From a virus: a stretch of DNA of 59,131 nucleotides. Under the pieces are notes generated by a model, which saw nothing but the letters and a program-made list of their open reading frames with translations, had not been told where the DNA came from and made no database searches. Both the position numbers and the translations under genes were made by a program. Positions within the stretch are counted from its first letter, which is position 1, and the number at the start of each line of letters is the position of its first letter. Shown here in pieces: positions 1 through 11,500 of this stretch. The stretch spans positions 1 to 59,131 of the IMG/VR virus record IMGVR_UViG_3300034283_001738. One strand, written 5' to 3'.

Positions 1-1
1 G

Positions 2-505
2 GACGGGTCTCTGACTGATGCTGCACGTGGACAAATTGTAGATAGATTAAAGTTACAAAGAAACGATTTCTTTGAGTATAAGGGTCAGTTATATAGAGTT
101 ACTGGATCAAAGACAAACACTCAAAGAGCTTATTTGCAAAAAGCAGCTGGCGGAATGATAACTGGTCCAGGATCTGGAACCTCTGATTCTATACCAGCAA
201 TGCTTTCCAATGGTGAGTATGTAATAAATGCTGCTGCTGTAAAGAATATTGGCGTACCTATGTTAGATAGAATTAATGGAATGGCTCAAGGTGGACTAGC
301 CACTAGATTTGATATTCCAAAATATTCAACTGGTGGAAGAATAATGTATGGATCTGGCGGTGGACCAGCAGGAAACTCAAATGCATTATATAATATTAAT
401 GTTACACTTAATGGATCAGATATGAATCCTGACGATGTGGCTAAGGCTATCAGCAGAGAAATGAAGCTAAGAGAAGCAGCATCTGGAATAGGTAGGAGGT
501 ACTAA
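2..505 (+). CDS. Tape-measure protein, C-terminal end (5' truncated)
   Basis: The frame is open from the window edge, so only the last 167 or so residues of a longer gene are present. The motif GPGSGTSDSIPAMLSNGEYVINA-like (Gly-rich, then SDSIPAMLSNGEYV) is the hallmark of the C-terminus of phage tail tape-measure proteins, which set tail length and are threaded through the tail tube. Gly-rich stretches follow. It ends one base into the next tail gene (TAATG). A TTG at 134 is an internal codon, not a start. The class call is fairly sure; the tail type is not shown. Confidence 0.8.
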   Translation, partial: DGSLTDAARGQIVDRLKLQRNDFFEYKGQLYRVTGSKTNTQRAYLQKAAGGMITGPGSGTSDSIPAMLSNGEYVINAAAVKNIGVPMLDRINGMAQGGLATRFDIPKYSTGGRIMYGSGGGPAGNSNALYNINVTLNGSDMNPDDVAKAISREMKLREAASGIGRRY

Positions 506-1095
506 TGGCATTTGAGAATTTACCTAAAGGTTCTATCCTTTACATAAAGGCAACAGACCCTCTTGCTATAGATCCTGCAAATAATCAATTTACCTATGGT
601 GGATCTACATTTACTGCTCCAGGACAAAAGTATTTATCGGCGGTGGCTACAAGAAACGGACTTGCCGTCGGAAATAAAACTCAAACCAGATTTAGAAGAG
701 TAACAGAGCATAATAGGTCAGAATTTAGTGTAACCCCTATCAGAATAGAAAGGCAAGAAAGAATGGCTAATGGGTCTCTACGTAAATACGTAATAGCAGA
801 CAAGAAGTCATTTAGCCTATCTTGGACAATGTTGCCATCATTTAGAAATGAGACGGTAGATGGAGCATGGGGGGCGGAAGACCTAAAAGCCTTCTATGAA
901 TCTACACTAGGACAAGGTACATTTGATATTATGATAAATCCTACATCCTTTGATCCAGCAGTCAATTTAGAGAATACAGGCGTATTAGCAGATGATTATA
1001 CCTATACAGTTACATTTACATCTTGTGACTTTGTAGTAGTTAAAAGAGGCATCCAGGCATATTGGAATGTAAATATGAGCATGGAGCAGGTATGA
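505..1095 (+). CDS. Minor tail protein (distal-tail position)
   Basis: 196 residues, ATG preceded by a strong Shine-Dalgarno (TAGGAGG at 493-499). It lies directly after the tape-measure gene and overlaps both neighbours by 1 to 4 bases, so it is translated as part of the tail operon. Sequence is rich in beta-prone segments with no catalytic motif visible. Position between tape measure and the large hub-like protein matches the usual place of a distal tail protein, but this is inferred from order only. Confidence 0.55.
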   Translation: MAFENLPKGSILYIKATDPLAIDPANNQFTYGGSTFTAPGQKYLSAVATRNGLAVGNKTQTRFRRVTEHNRSEFSVTPIRIERQERMANGSLRKYVIADKKSFSLSWTMLPSFRNETVDGAWGAEDLKAFYESTLGQGTFDIMINPTSFDPAVNLENTGVLADDYTYTVTFTSCDFVVVKRGIQAYWNVNMSMEQV

Positions 1096-4000
1096 TCCAA
1101 TTAAATGAAACAGTTAAGAATATATTAAAGACGAGTAGGAGTATCTCTACTTCGGCGGGCGCACTTATTGAGTACAATATGAATAATATGGTGAATCATA
1201 TTAGCGGAACATCTAATGCTAATTATGGAGACCTTACTAATGCTTATAATAAGTTATTTCCTATAGACACAATATACAAACCATTTAGACCCTTACTCCC
1301 AGGAATTAAATATTTAATTTATACAGTAGGGAATACTGACACTCAAGAAAACTCATTTGTTTCCCCCAGAGAATTAAATCCAGAAGGCACAAGACTATAC
1401 TATCCTGGAGACAGCATGACATACAAGTATTGGCTTGGCCCTAAGGATGAAGATATTAGTATTTCTATCTCATACTTTAAAGATGAAGCTAAAACAATTC
1501 CAAAGATAATCGTAGCAAATAAAATTATTGCAAGATTTGAGGTTAGTCATGATGTTCCAACTTCATGGACAATTACCGCAACTAAGCAGGACAACACTAC
1601 AATCACTGCAACAGGAACCGCACTTGTTAATGGTCAAGCAACGATTTACTATAACGGAACAACTTGGTCTACAAACGAACCATCTACATTTAATGCTTAT
1701 CAACAATTTAAATCTATATCATTGCAAGCCGTTAACTCAAACAGTGGTAAGCTAATAGGAGTAATAGAGTTTGCCCCTATTTGGGTGGTAGACATTACAA
1801 ATGATATTCAAAGTTTTAATATTTTAAAAGAAACCAGCGACGACACAGACTCAATTATTCCAGTAGGAAATTTAACAGCAAATACATTGTCGCTATCTTT
1901 AAATAAATATACTCAAGGATCTTTAAACTTAAAAGAGTACCTTAGAGATTCTGATATAGACCCTACAATATTATACGCATTTAAAGATGCAGTTATTAAA
2001 CCTTATATAGCAATTAAAGATGGAGCCACATCTTATAAAATAAATCAAGGATTATTTTATATGCATTCATGGTCTATCGGAGAGTTTGGAAATGGCGATG
2101 TAACGGCTTTAGATTCCGCAAAAATACTTCAAGAAATTTTATGTCCTGAAATATTAATACAGGACTATCCAATTACTGCTGTGATAAGAACACTGTTAGA
2201 CTCTGTAGGATTTTCTAATTATAAGTTTTATGTTAAAGATGAGGACGAATCTATTCCTTCCGTTAAGTACTGGTGGTCGGACAGAAGCAAGACAGTTTGG
2301 GAATGCCTACAAGAGCTATGTAGAGACATACAAATGAATGCGTTTGTTGACGAAAATAATATACTTAACTTTTATAGTAGGGAGTATATTTATGACTCAG
2401 AAAAAAATCCTGATTGGATTTTAACTAGTGAAAATTATGTAGATGGCAGCACTACAATTATTCCAAACATAGTAGACTTTTCTTCTTCAGAGATAGCATC
2501 TGCAAATGCTGTAAAGGTAATATGGTCAGCAGCTTCTACATCAGAATATGACGGATCATCTTCGCCACTATGGAAATCAGAAGAGACATACTTAGGCGCA
2601 GGAACATTAGCTGATCCATTGACGAGCACAGACGAATATTTTTCTTTAAACAATAGCACAATATCTCAAGACAATAACTTGCAAGCATTATTTAGCTTTA
2701 ATGGATACGTTTTGATTAATGATGAGATTATTGAATATGATGGCATTGAATACCAGTATGTTCCAAAAGATGGGCCTTCTGATCCTCAAGAAGTATTAAT
2801 TAAGTCTGAGTCTGATATTTACAAATATAGGTACCTGTCTAAACCAGGGTATGAAGATATTAACAATATTAATAGTGCATACTTTAAGCCAACAGGAAGG
2901 TACAAGATTAAATCAAGAGCTTTGTGGAATACAAAAACACCTCCTACTCATGAAAAATCTCCAAACTCATACATCAATGTGGCTGGAGAAAATGATCCTA
3001 AAAAGTTTAATAGATATTCAGTTAAACTGCTATCTGCCACAGCATCTACCAAAAAAGAAGACGATCCAGGATTATTTAAGTCTGACGCAAATTCTCAACA
3101 GAATACTATCAGTAAATCATTTTTAGCTTTAAGTAATTTGGACAAGGATAAAACTACATACGATATAGCAGTCAGATCCTTTGACTCAATAGATACTTCA
3201 AAAAATTACTTTGCATTTGGCACCAGAATGTATTTTGATACACAGTTTGAAAGCCCTGCACAAATAGGAGGCTTAGCCCTTTTTACATCTAATGATGGCA
3301 AGAATGGCTACTATATAACTATTCATACAACTGCATCTTCCAAAACAAAAAAAGAAATTAGAATTATGAAATTTAGTAATAATGGCAAAGTGTTGTTGTT
3401 AAAAGATAGTCAATCAAAAAGTATAAATAGGTTGGCTGGCATATATGCTGGCCAAGCATACAATATAGATGTTAGGCTAAAAGTTGGAGTAGAACAAAAC
3501 GAAATAGTTGTGTTTATTAACGGATTTAAAATAAAGGCTGTTGATAACAATACAGATACATCTCCAAAATTATCAAAAGGGAAAAACATAGGATTACTCT
3601 GCGGACAAGGGGTTGTATATTATGAATATGCGTATGCAAAGTCTATAGAAGACACAGAGTATGAAAATTCAACTGCAAAGAGTAGTTTCTTTTTTGACGG
3701 AGTTTTTTCTGACGATACGATTTCATTACTACATGGAAATATCGTTTATTCACAAGGAGAGAATGAAAATAAAAGAGATGAGGCGTTCCTGGAGTTTGGC
3801 ACTACTGCCAGAGAAATAAGAAAGTCTAAGGTTAAATATAATGGAGGGCCTTCAATTCCGTTAAAGTTTTCTACGGCTGCAAATAAGTATGCAACCGTTC
3901 TTGACACTAAACTTCAGCCGTTTGAAGCCGAAGCTTATGTTTTAAACAACACATCAACTTTTATTCCATTGGATGATGGAAACTATAGCAGTTTTTATGT

Positions 4001-4340
4001 ATTAGGAAATACAGTAAATAAATCTAGCCCATTAGAATATAGTACACACGATGCTTCTGAGCTTGCAACAAAAGAGCCAGTCATATTTGAATCAAATTGG
4101 ATACAAACTGAACCAGCAGCTAAGGCCTTGGCGGATTGGGTATCTAGTACTGTTTTAAATAAAGGAAGATATGTAGAAATGAATATCTTTGGAAACCCAG
4201 CCTTATCAGCTGGAGACATAGTATCAATAAATTATCCATTGCAACAGCTAGATGCAAACAACAAGTATATTGTTACACGGGTAGAAACGCAATATTCTGA
4301 GGGGGTATCCACTAGACTAACCTGCAGAGCTATTGGATAG
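1092..4340 (+). CDS. Large tail-tip / hub-like structural protein
   Basis: 1082 residues from the ATG at 1092, which has GGAGCAGG just upstream and overlaps the preceding stop (ATGA); an in-frame TTG at 1062 lies inside the previous gene and has no better support. The middle (about residues 350-440) has a WxCLQELCRDIQMNAF...NILNFYSRE segment like those in baseplate-hub or tail-associated proteins. Residues about 680-860 look like a concanavalin-type beta sandwich (GGLALFTSNDGKNGYYI, then KVGVEQNEIVVFINGFK). The C-terminal 60 residues (AGDIVSINYP, then YIVTRVETQYSEG) resemble hub C-termini. Probably the tip protein contacting the host; binding target unknown. Confidence 0.6.
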   Translation: MIQLNETVKNILKTSRSISTSAGALIEYNMNNMVNHISGTSNANYGDLTNAYNKLFPIDTIYKPFRPLLPGIKYLIYTVGNTDTQENSFVSPRELNPEGTRLYYPGDSMTYKYWLGPKDEDISISISYFKDEAKTIPKIIVANKIIARFEVSHDVPTSWTITATKQDNTTITATGTALVNGQATIYYNGTTWSTNEPSTFNAYQQFKSISLQAVNSNSGKLIGVIEFAPIWVVDITNDIQSFNILKETSDDTDSIIPVGNLTANTLSLSLNKYTQGSLNLKEYLRDSDIDPTILYAFKDAVIKPYIAIKDGATSYKINQGLFYMHSWSIGEFGNGDVTALDSAKILQEILCPEILIQDYPITAVIRTLLDSVGFSNYKFYVKDEDESIPSVKYWWSDRSKTVWECLQELCRDIQMNAFVDENNILNFYSREYIYDSEKNPDWILTSENYVDGSTTIIPNIVDFSSSEIASANAVKVIWSAASTSEYDGSSSPLWKSEETYLGAGTLADPLTSTDEYFSLNNSTISQDNNLQALFSFNGYVLINDEIIEYDGIEYQYVPKDGPSDPQEVLIKSESDIYKYRYLSKPGYEDINNINSAYFKPTGRYKIKSRALWNTKTPPTHEKSPNSYINVAGENDPKKFNRYSVKLLSATASTKKEDDPGLFKSDANSQQNTISKSFLALSNLDKDKTTYDIAVRSFDSIDTSKNYFAFGTRMYFDTQFESPAQIGGLALFTSNDGKNGYYITIHTTASSKTKKEIRIMKFSNNGKVLLLKDSQSKSINRLAGIYAGQAYNIDVRLKVGVEQNEIVVFINGFKIKAVDNNTDTSPKLSKGKNIGLLCGQGVVYYEYAYAKSIEDTEYENSTAKSSFFFDGVFSDDTISLLHGNIVYSQGENENKRDEAFLEFGTTAREIRKSKVKYNGGPSIPLKFSTAANKYATVLDTKLQPFEAEAYVLNNTSTFIPLDDGNYSSFYVLGNTVNKSSPLEYSTHDASELATKEPVIFESNWIQTEPAAKALADWVSSTVLNKGRYVEMNIFGNPALSAGDIVSINYPLQQLDANNKYIVTRVETQYSEGVSTRLTCRAIG

Positions 4341-4360
4341 TCAAATGGTATAATAAATAA

Positions 4361-4732
4361 ATGGGTAAAGAGACCGATAAAAAATTAAGCTCTTTAGATA
4401 TATCTGAAGTAGCGCCAATTGTTGTAGATAAATTTTCTACCGATGATTATTTTTTAGCTAACAAATGGCGTGGTGGCAAACCATTAACTGGCATAATTAC
4501 AAATGCAAAGTTTCCATTTAGCATAACCGAAGGCGGAAGCGGAGGAGATGGTGATGGAGACGGTGACGGAGATGGGGAAGATCGTCCAGGAGTAGGAGAT
4601 ATATCAATAGTAAGCCAAGAGGTTTATTATGACAATGCTGGAATGGCAAGAGTAAAAGTAACATTTAAGGTTTATAATTCAAGCGAGGAGCCTATAGACA
4701 AGTTTGCATTTGTCATAGCGCCTAAGGTATAG
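4361..4732 (+). CDS. Small tail-associated protein with Gly-Asp repeat linker
   Basis: 123 residues. An acidic Gly-Asp run (alternating G and D, residues about 63-77) separates an N-terminal part from a C-terminal beta-rich domain ending IDKFAFVIAPKV. No family recognised. It sits between two tail genes, so a structural or assembly role is likely. A TGGTATAAT extended -10 box ends six bases before the ATG, so this gene may start its own leaderless transcript inside the tail operon. Confidence 0.5.
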   Translation: MGKETDKKLSSLDISEVAPIVVDKFSTDDYFLANKWRGGKPLTGIITNAKFPFSITEGGSGGDGDGDGDGDGEDRPGVGDISIVSQEVYYDNAGMARVKVTFKVYNSSEEPIDKFAFVIAPKV

Positions 4733-4739
4733 GAGAGAA

Positions 4740-5600
4740 ATGATAACTCAATTTGGAAAACGTTTTTTGACAAACTTTATAGCTGGCAATGCCTCATTTG
4801 CGACTAAAGATTTAGCAGTTGGTATTGCAAATAATTCTGAGTATTCATTATCTAACACAAACTCAAGACTAGGGTTTGAATTCTATAGAATGCCAGTAGA
4901 GTTTGGAGGAATAAATATAGACACTTCTGTATCTCCAAATACTTATACTGTTATATATTCAGCAACACTACCCTCAGACCTTGCTGGTAAAATAAACGAA
5001 ATTGGAATATTTCCAGGAACCAGATCTTCAATAAATAATTACGATAGCAAATTTATTACAGACTTCGAGCTGCCTTTTGACTGGAGCCCAACTCCAGACA
5101 TAGATCAATCTAATTATAGAGTTGGTAATAGTTCACTTGTATTTGAATCAAACGGGGCGGCAGATCAAGAATATGTTTCTACTATAGAAACTTTAGATAT
5201 TAGCGGATACAGTAATTTTGACACAATATCTTTTTCATTCAAAGCACTAGATTCTAATTTATCTGAAATTAAATTAAGATTATATAGCTCAGCATCTAAT
5301 TATGTAGAAATGATATTTGATTCTTATTCTGCAGGAAACAATATTGTAGAAAAAACTTTATCGGAGTTTGTAACGGTTGGGTCTCCAGATAAAGCAAATA
5401 TAACACAAATAGGAATTGTTATATCCCCAACCTCTTCAGCAACATCAGTCGTTGTTGACGGGTTAAGAATAAATGACGAAGACACTTTTGATCCAGCATA
5501 TGGACTTATTTCTAGAAAGGTTTTGCCTTCTGAGGTTGAAAAAGTTTCAGGTAAAGAATTAATTATAGAATACAAGATGGACCTTTCTTTCGGAGGATAA
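4740..5600 (+). CDS. Minor tail / fibre protein
   Basis: 286 residues, ATG with AGGAGAG just upstream. The N-terminus (ITQFGKRFLTNFIAG...KDLAVGIAN) and the phrase AGKINEIGIFP resemble phage tail-fibre proteins with collar-like N-terminal domains. Residues about 115-240 look like a galactose-binding type beta sandwich (DISGYSNFDTISFSFKALD, then KLRLYSSASNYVEM), so carbohydrate binding is possible. The stop precedes the TTG of the next fibre gene by one base. Confidence 0.5.
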   Translation: MITQFGKRFLTNFIAGNASFATKDLAVGIANNSEYSLSNTNSRLGFEFYRMPVEFGGINIDTSVSPNTYTVIYSATLPSDLAGKINEIGIFPGTRSSINNYDSKFITDFELPFDWSPTPDIDQSNYRVGNSSLVFESNGAADQEYVSTIETLDISGYSNFDTISFSFKALDSNLSEIKLRLYSSASNYVEMIFDSYSAGNNIVEKTLSEFVTVGSPDKANITQIGIVISPTSSATSVVVDGLRINDEDTFDPAYGLISRKVLPSEVEKVSGKELIIEYKMDLSFGG

Positions 5601-5601
5601 A

Positions 5602-8562
5602 TTGGCTCAATATCAAGATCTAAATAGCCAGACTAGGGATGGTGATTACTTTAAAGTAGTAATTGCAGATTTAGACCCTAGTACTGATTACCTATTAAGA
5701 TTCGGTTGGGTATTTTCTGATAAGGAAAAGGGAGAAAGCCCACTCTCTAATGTATTTGAATTTAGAACAATAGATGCAGTTAAGCAGGAAGTAGCAAATG
5801 TAGTTGCTACCTGGGAGGGAACTACTCTCAAGGTGACATGGGACAAGACATCAACCCTAGCCAAGGGATATCAAATATATTTAACTAATTCATCAACTAC
5901 AAGAAGTTGGACACAATCAATAGACGCCTCACAAACTCAGCAGGTTTGGACACTATCTAAAGAATCTAATAAAGCAAATTTTGGTAACACATTTAGAACT
6001 TCTTTTACAGGATTTTTAAAAACTACATATTTAGATGGCACAACATCAGGAGTTGCATTTACGGTACCAGAATACGCAGATGCAATATGCTCGCTTTCTA
6101 TAGGTGTTGATGATTGGTCGGTCACCTCAATAGACAACGGATTTACAGCTTCATGGAAAATAAATTCCGTAGATTACCCAACTTATAAGTACACAGAAGT
6201 TTGGGTTGAAGATCCAGACACATTAGTTTATGATAAGGTTTATTCTGGAACTGGTCCAGCAACCGAAAAACTTTATTCGCTAGCTTTACATAATGTAAAG
6301 ATAAAACACTTTTCTGAAAGTGGTTGTAGCACTGGGTTTTCTGATATCAAGCAGGCTAAGGCTTTTGACACTATAGAGTTTGATAATACTCCACCAGACC
6401 CAGTAGTAAATCCAACAGCAGCTTGGAGCGGTACAGACTTAGTTGTTTCCTTTACTATGCCAGCTCAAAACATACCAACATATGTAAAGGTTCACCTTAC
6501 TTACTCTGGACAAACAGAGTACTTTGAAAAAACAGTTTCTGGAATTGCAGCTTCTGCGAACACGTCAGTAAAAATTAGTAGAACAGAATTAATTGACGGA
6601 TTTGGAGCCAGCCCATCTTCATTTACAGCTGGATACGTAACAGACTTAGACATATATAGGAATGAGAATACAACTCAAGTTCTTATATCAAATATATCTT
6701 CTATATCTAAACCAAATCCATTAGCTGGAAAGACTACAACCATTTCTGTAGCAGGAGCCGCTAATGCCTATGTAGTTTCTTCAAATTTTGACTCAAAGGC
6801 AACTGGAATAAAAGTTTATCAAAGCTCCACAGAGAATGGAACTTATACATTAGTAGCCTCATCTAATTCTAGTCCAGTTATTGTCTATGATGAAACTAAT
6901 GCTGGCAACACCGTTTGGGTAAAAGCAGAATGGACTTCTGAAGATGGAAACGCTTCAATATCTATAGCACATTCAGTAGAAATTCTTGATGTAGGTGCTT
7001 TGTCTATTATTGAAAATCCAATTAAGATAAAAACCAATGGATCTATATTTGCTGGAACTCTTGATATAAATGATGAGCCAGTTTTAACTGGAGCTAGAGC
7101 AGTATTTAATAAGCGTGGTTTTTTCTTATATGACGATAATGATGAGAATGGGCTGAATCCTACTACACAAATTATTGGTGAAGATAATGGAGTTACTGCT
7201 ACCTTTATAACTAAAAAAGCAAAAATTGCTAACTGGGTTATATCTGATACAAAAATAGAAAACACTTTAAATGCTGCGGCAGGTTCATACACTGGATTAT
7301 CTCCTAGCGGCACCTATGCCTTTTGGGCAGGAGGAGGCGTAGCTGGAGGATATTCAGTTAATGCTAATGAAGATGCAAAGTTTTCTGTAACTAAAGAAGG
7401 CTCTGTAATTGCAAGAAATATAAAAGTTTTAGGCGGAGAAATACAAGTAGGGTCTAAATTTAAAGTAAACACTCAAGGAGATCTTGAAGCTACAAACGTT
7501 AAATTATCTGGAGAGATTAAAGCGGCTTCTGGAATATTAGGAACTGTTGAGATAGGCGGAACAATAGGCGGAGTCACATATGCTGGACAATTATTAATTG
7601 ATGCATCCAATGGATCAAAAGTAGAAATTGGAAAATATACTAGTGGCGACATAAAGAATCCTGTAAATGGATTTTCTGGAATTCAAGTAACTGGGTCTAC
7701 TGGAAAGTATGTGCAACTTGATCCATTAAATGGAATTATAGCAGTTAAGGGAGATATAGGTGGCTGGGAGATAAAGGCTACTGAGATATCTAAAAATCAA
7801 ACAAAATTAGGATCTGATGGATCTATTCAGGCTGGTGCAGACGGAGTATTTAAGGTTACAACTGCAGGAGCATTAACTGCTACTGACGCAACTATAATGG
7901 GAACTGTCAGGGCAAACGAAGGCGGATTTGGAACATTTAAGTCTGACATGACAGATATTGATAAGGGCTGGAAGATAGATGCAGCTAAATTAGTTTCAAC
8001 TGGCTATTCTACTGGAATCACTAAAGTAGAACTTGATGGAGAAACTGGTTCTATAAAAGGCGCAAACATTTTTGGCTCAGTATTATATTTAAATAATACT
8101 GGAGCTACTACTGGCACAGATTATATTTCTTCTGGAGGTAGTTTTAGGTTAGGTCAGGGCAGAGTAAATTATAATTATTCTACAAATACCTTGGCGGTTC
8201 AAGGAGACATTCATGGTTCCGATGTATATATAGGAACATATGATGATGATAATTATACTGATGCTCCAGATTACATTAAAGGCAATGGACAAATAAGGTT
8301 AGGAAATGGTAGAATAGTTTATGATCCTGGATCTAGTGAATTAAGTATTACTAATACAAAACTTTATTTAAATATTGTAAGTAATGAAGACGGAACATTT
8401 GGAGATTCAACAATCGTTCAAGATAAAAATGGGTTATTGACTACTGGAAGAGCTTTTTATTATGGTGGAAATAATTATCCAAATGGTGCTACGTCAAGAA
8501 GTACGGCACAAGGTGGAAGAGATTTTGTTGTTGGTGATGTATGGTTAAGCAGAAAGGCATAA
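5602..8562 (+). CDS. Tail fibre / tip protein with fibronectin type III-like domains
   Basis: 986 residues from a TTG start (CGGAGGA at 5591-5597 supports it). The first 500 residues contain several FN3-like sandwiches (YQIYLTNSS, WTLSKES, KGYQIY; ATGIKVYQSSTENGTYTLVA). The C-terminal half has repeating short beta phrases (LEATNVKLSGEIKAASG, ALTATDATIMGTVRANEG, GVFKVTTAG) typical of trimeric phage fibre shafts. Likely a host-contact fibre; receptor unknown. Followed without a gap by the next fibre gene. Confidence 0.65.
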   Translation: MAQYQDLNSQTRDGDYFKVVIADLDPSTDYLLRFGWVFSDKEKGESPLSNVFEFRTIDAVKQEVANVVATWEGTTLKVTWDKTSTLAKGYQIYLTNSSTTRSWTQSIDASQTQQVWTLSKESNKANFGNTFRTSFTGFLKTTYLDGTTSGVAFTVPEYADAICSLSIGVDDWSVTSIDNGFTASWKINSVDYPTYKYTEVWVEDPDTLVYDKVYSGTGPATEKLYSLALHNVKIKHFSESGCSTGFSDIKQAKAFDTIEFDNTPPDPVVNPTAAWSGTDLVVSFTMPAQNIPTYVKVHLTYSGQTEYFEKTVSGIAASANTSVKISRTELIDGFGASPSSFTAGYVTDLDIYRNENTTQVLISNISSISKPNPLAGKTTTISVAGAANAYVVSSNFDSKATGIKVYQSSTENGTYTLVASSNSSPVIVYDETNAGNTVWVKAEWTSEDGNASISIAHSVEILDVGALSIIENPIKIKTNGSIFAGTLDINDEPVLTGARAVFNKRGFFLYDDNDENGLNPTTQIIGEDNGVTATFITKKAKIANWVISDTKIENTLNAAAGSYTGLSPSGTYAFWAGGGVAGGYSVNANEDAKFSVTKEGSVIARNIKVLGGEIQVGSKFKVNTQGDLEATNVKLSGEIKAASGILGTVEIGGTIGGVTYAGQLLIDASNGSKVEIGKYTSGDIKNPVNGFSGIQVTGSTGKYVQLDPLNGIIAVKGDIGGWEIKATEISKNQTKLGSDGSIQAGADGVFKVTTAGALTATDATIMGTVRANEGGFGTFKSDMTDIDKGWKIDAAKLVSTGYSTGITKVELDGETGSIKGANIFGSVLYLNNTGATTGTDYISSGGSFRLGQGRVNYNYSTNTLAVQGDIHGSDVYIGTYDDDNYTDAPDYIKGNGQIRLGNGRIVYDPGSSELSITNTKLYLNIVSNEDGTFGDSTIVQDKNGLLTTGRAFYYGGNNYPNGATSRSTAQGGRDFVVGDVWLSRKA

Positions 8563-11500
8563 ATGAGCTGGTGGCGAAAAAACGGACCTGGTGAAGATAG
8601 TGTCTCTGAAAACGGCTGGATCCAAATTAAAAGTATTTGGAGAAAAGCCTCACCTCAAGATGAAGCAAACTCTAATGAAAGTCAAAATCCGTGGGTAATT
8701 GATGGATGGCTAAAAATAAAAAGTGCTTGGCGACTAGATTCAATAGTAAATGGTGTTAGAAATTGGGTAAGAATATTTTCTGGCACTAATCTTCCAACTC
8801 CTAAAATTCCATACACAGAGCTATACTATATTTGGCCAGATGGTTTTGAAACAATTGATAGTCCAATCAATGGGTCAAGCATGTATGTTACAAGAGGATC
8901 TTGGACAGAAGAGCCAGAAGAATTTAGATTAAGAATTCAAGAGCTTGCACCAGGAGGAACATGGTCTGCATTATATGATTTTACTAAAATTTATGAAGAA
9001 TATTTAGAGTCTCAGTCAACAAACAAATTCCCATCAGATGCAAATGCGGCATCTAGACCAGTTATATCTAAAACTAAAACTAGGCAAGGTTATAAGTTTA
9101 GAGGAAGGGTTGATGCAAAGACTCCAGGAGGTTTAGAAAACTTTTATATAACTCCAGAATCAATGCCTAGAATTGATTTCTACATAGCAGACTTTATTGT
9201 GTATGACGAAGAAGCTGACGGAGCTACATTTAGCTGGTCTTACGCAGCACTTGCCACAGGTAATACCGTAGATGATAATTTAGATATATTTTCTCAAAAA
9301 CTTAATGTTTATGACGAATTAGGTGAGTTATTGATGTCAATTCCAGTAACCACCCCAACAACTACATACATATTAACTAGCCCACTTCTTGAGCCAAATA
9401 AGATTTACAGTGTTGAGTTAGAGGTTGTTGGAACAGATGGTTATACTGAGACAGATGATAAAACTATAGATTATGCTTATGTGGACTTAGAGACTATTAT
9501 AGACGAACCAGTAAATGTTACACCACCAACTCTTACCCTTCAATCTGGAACAGCAAACAAAACAGGTTCAACTTATAGGCTTTCTTCTGGAGAGTGGACA
9601 AACGAACCAACAGAATTTAGATATCAGCTAGAGTTAAATAATGAAGCTGGAACAGTGCTAGCTTATTACCCATCTTCTACTGGTTACACTTCAGAAACTT
9701 ATTTCGATTATCAATTTACTAGCCCAACCACAAGTACAGTTTCTGGATCTGTAATAGCAAGTAATGGGGCTGACAGCCTCCCAGCATATTCAAACTCTAT
9801 AGGGCCAATTACTCAACTTCAGTATACTATAACTTATGAGGAGCTTGGGGGTACAGTAGTATCAGATGATATTGTAAATGCAGGAAGCAGTGTATTTTTG
9901 CCAACTACCTCTAGGCAAGGTTACATTTTTAATGGATGGTACACAGAGCCACTAGGTGGTGGCACTTATGTTGGTGGAGGAGGCCCAACTCCTACATCAT
10001 ACACTCCAACTGAAAGTATAACTCTTTATGCTAGCTGGACAGGAATAGAGTATACAGTAACGTGGAATAAAAATGATGGAACTTCAGACTTTACTTCTGA
10101 TACTGTTATTTCTGGAACCACAATATATGCACCAACACCCTCTTCTAGAGAACATTATAATTTCACTAGATGGAGAAATCCACAGTCTGGTGGAGACCCA
10201 ATATTTCTTAATGCTGGTGATGCGTGGATAGTAACATACTCATTTCAATTTTATGCACAATGGGTTGCAAAAACTTATACTGTTACATTTAATTATGGCT
10301 CAGGAACTGGAACTCCAGCGACAAGATCAGTTCAATATCCAGGAACAGTAACTTTACCTACTCCAGATTCAAACGCAGACTATATTTTCAATGGATGGTA
10401 CACTGGTCCAAACGCAACGGGAACTTTTGTCGGAGGAAGCGGGCCAACACCAACACAGTATCAGCCAACAAGCAATATAACGCTGTATGCAGACTATACA
10501 ATTGCTCAGCGTACAATAACATGGAATGCCAACGGAGGAACTGGCGGAGGAACTACTGGACCGTTCAATGCAGGTACAGCTCATACTGCGCCTTCACCAG
10601 GTACAAGAGCAAACTATGCATTCTTGTACTGGAGAGATTCTATTTCTGGTGACTATGCATTCCAGGTTGCTGACGGTGGCACATTTATTCCTCCATACTC
10701 TGGAATGACTTTTTATGCTAGATGGTCTTTAAATCAATATACAGTTTCATATAACGGAAACGGTGGAACACCAACTAGAACTTCAGATATTGTGAATGCA
10801 GGATCATCAATCACATTGCCTTCAGCTTCAAGAGATGGCTACGTTTTGGATGGCTGGTACACTGCTGCTACTGGAGGAACATTTTTAGGAAATCCAGGGT
10901 CATCATATACCCCGTCTGCTTCAGTTACTATATATGCTAGATGGTCTGTTATCACATACACAGTAACGTGGAACGCAAATGGTGGCACCGTTAACCCAAC
11001 ATCAAGCTCAGGAGTTTTGGGTCAAGTTGTGACTGCACCTACTCCCACCAGAGACGGATATACTTTTGTTTATTGGAGAAATCCATCCTCTGGAGATATG
11101 CTTTACAATATATCAGCAGGAGCTAACTGGTCTATAAATGGCAGCATAACTTTTACTGCAGTTTGGTCAATAGCCCAGTACACAGTATCTTTTAGTGCAA
11201 ATGGTGGAACTGTTAGCCCATCTTCTAGCACCGTGAATGCTGGATCTTCAGTCACCTTGCCAACACCAAGCAGAGACGGATATAGTCTTAATGGATGGTA
11301 CACACAGTCTTCTGGTGGCACCTTTCTTGGTCAACCTGGTACAAGTTATACTCCAACTTCCTCAATTACTATTTACGCACAATGGGCAATAACACAATAT
11401 ACAATAAACTGGAATGCCAACGGAGGAACGGGAGGAGGAACTACTGGACCGTTCAATGCAGGAACCTCACATACCGCACCATCTCCAGGAACAAGAAGTG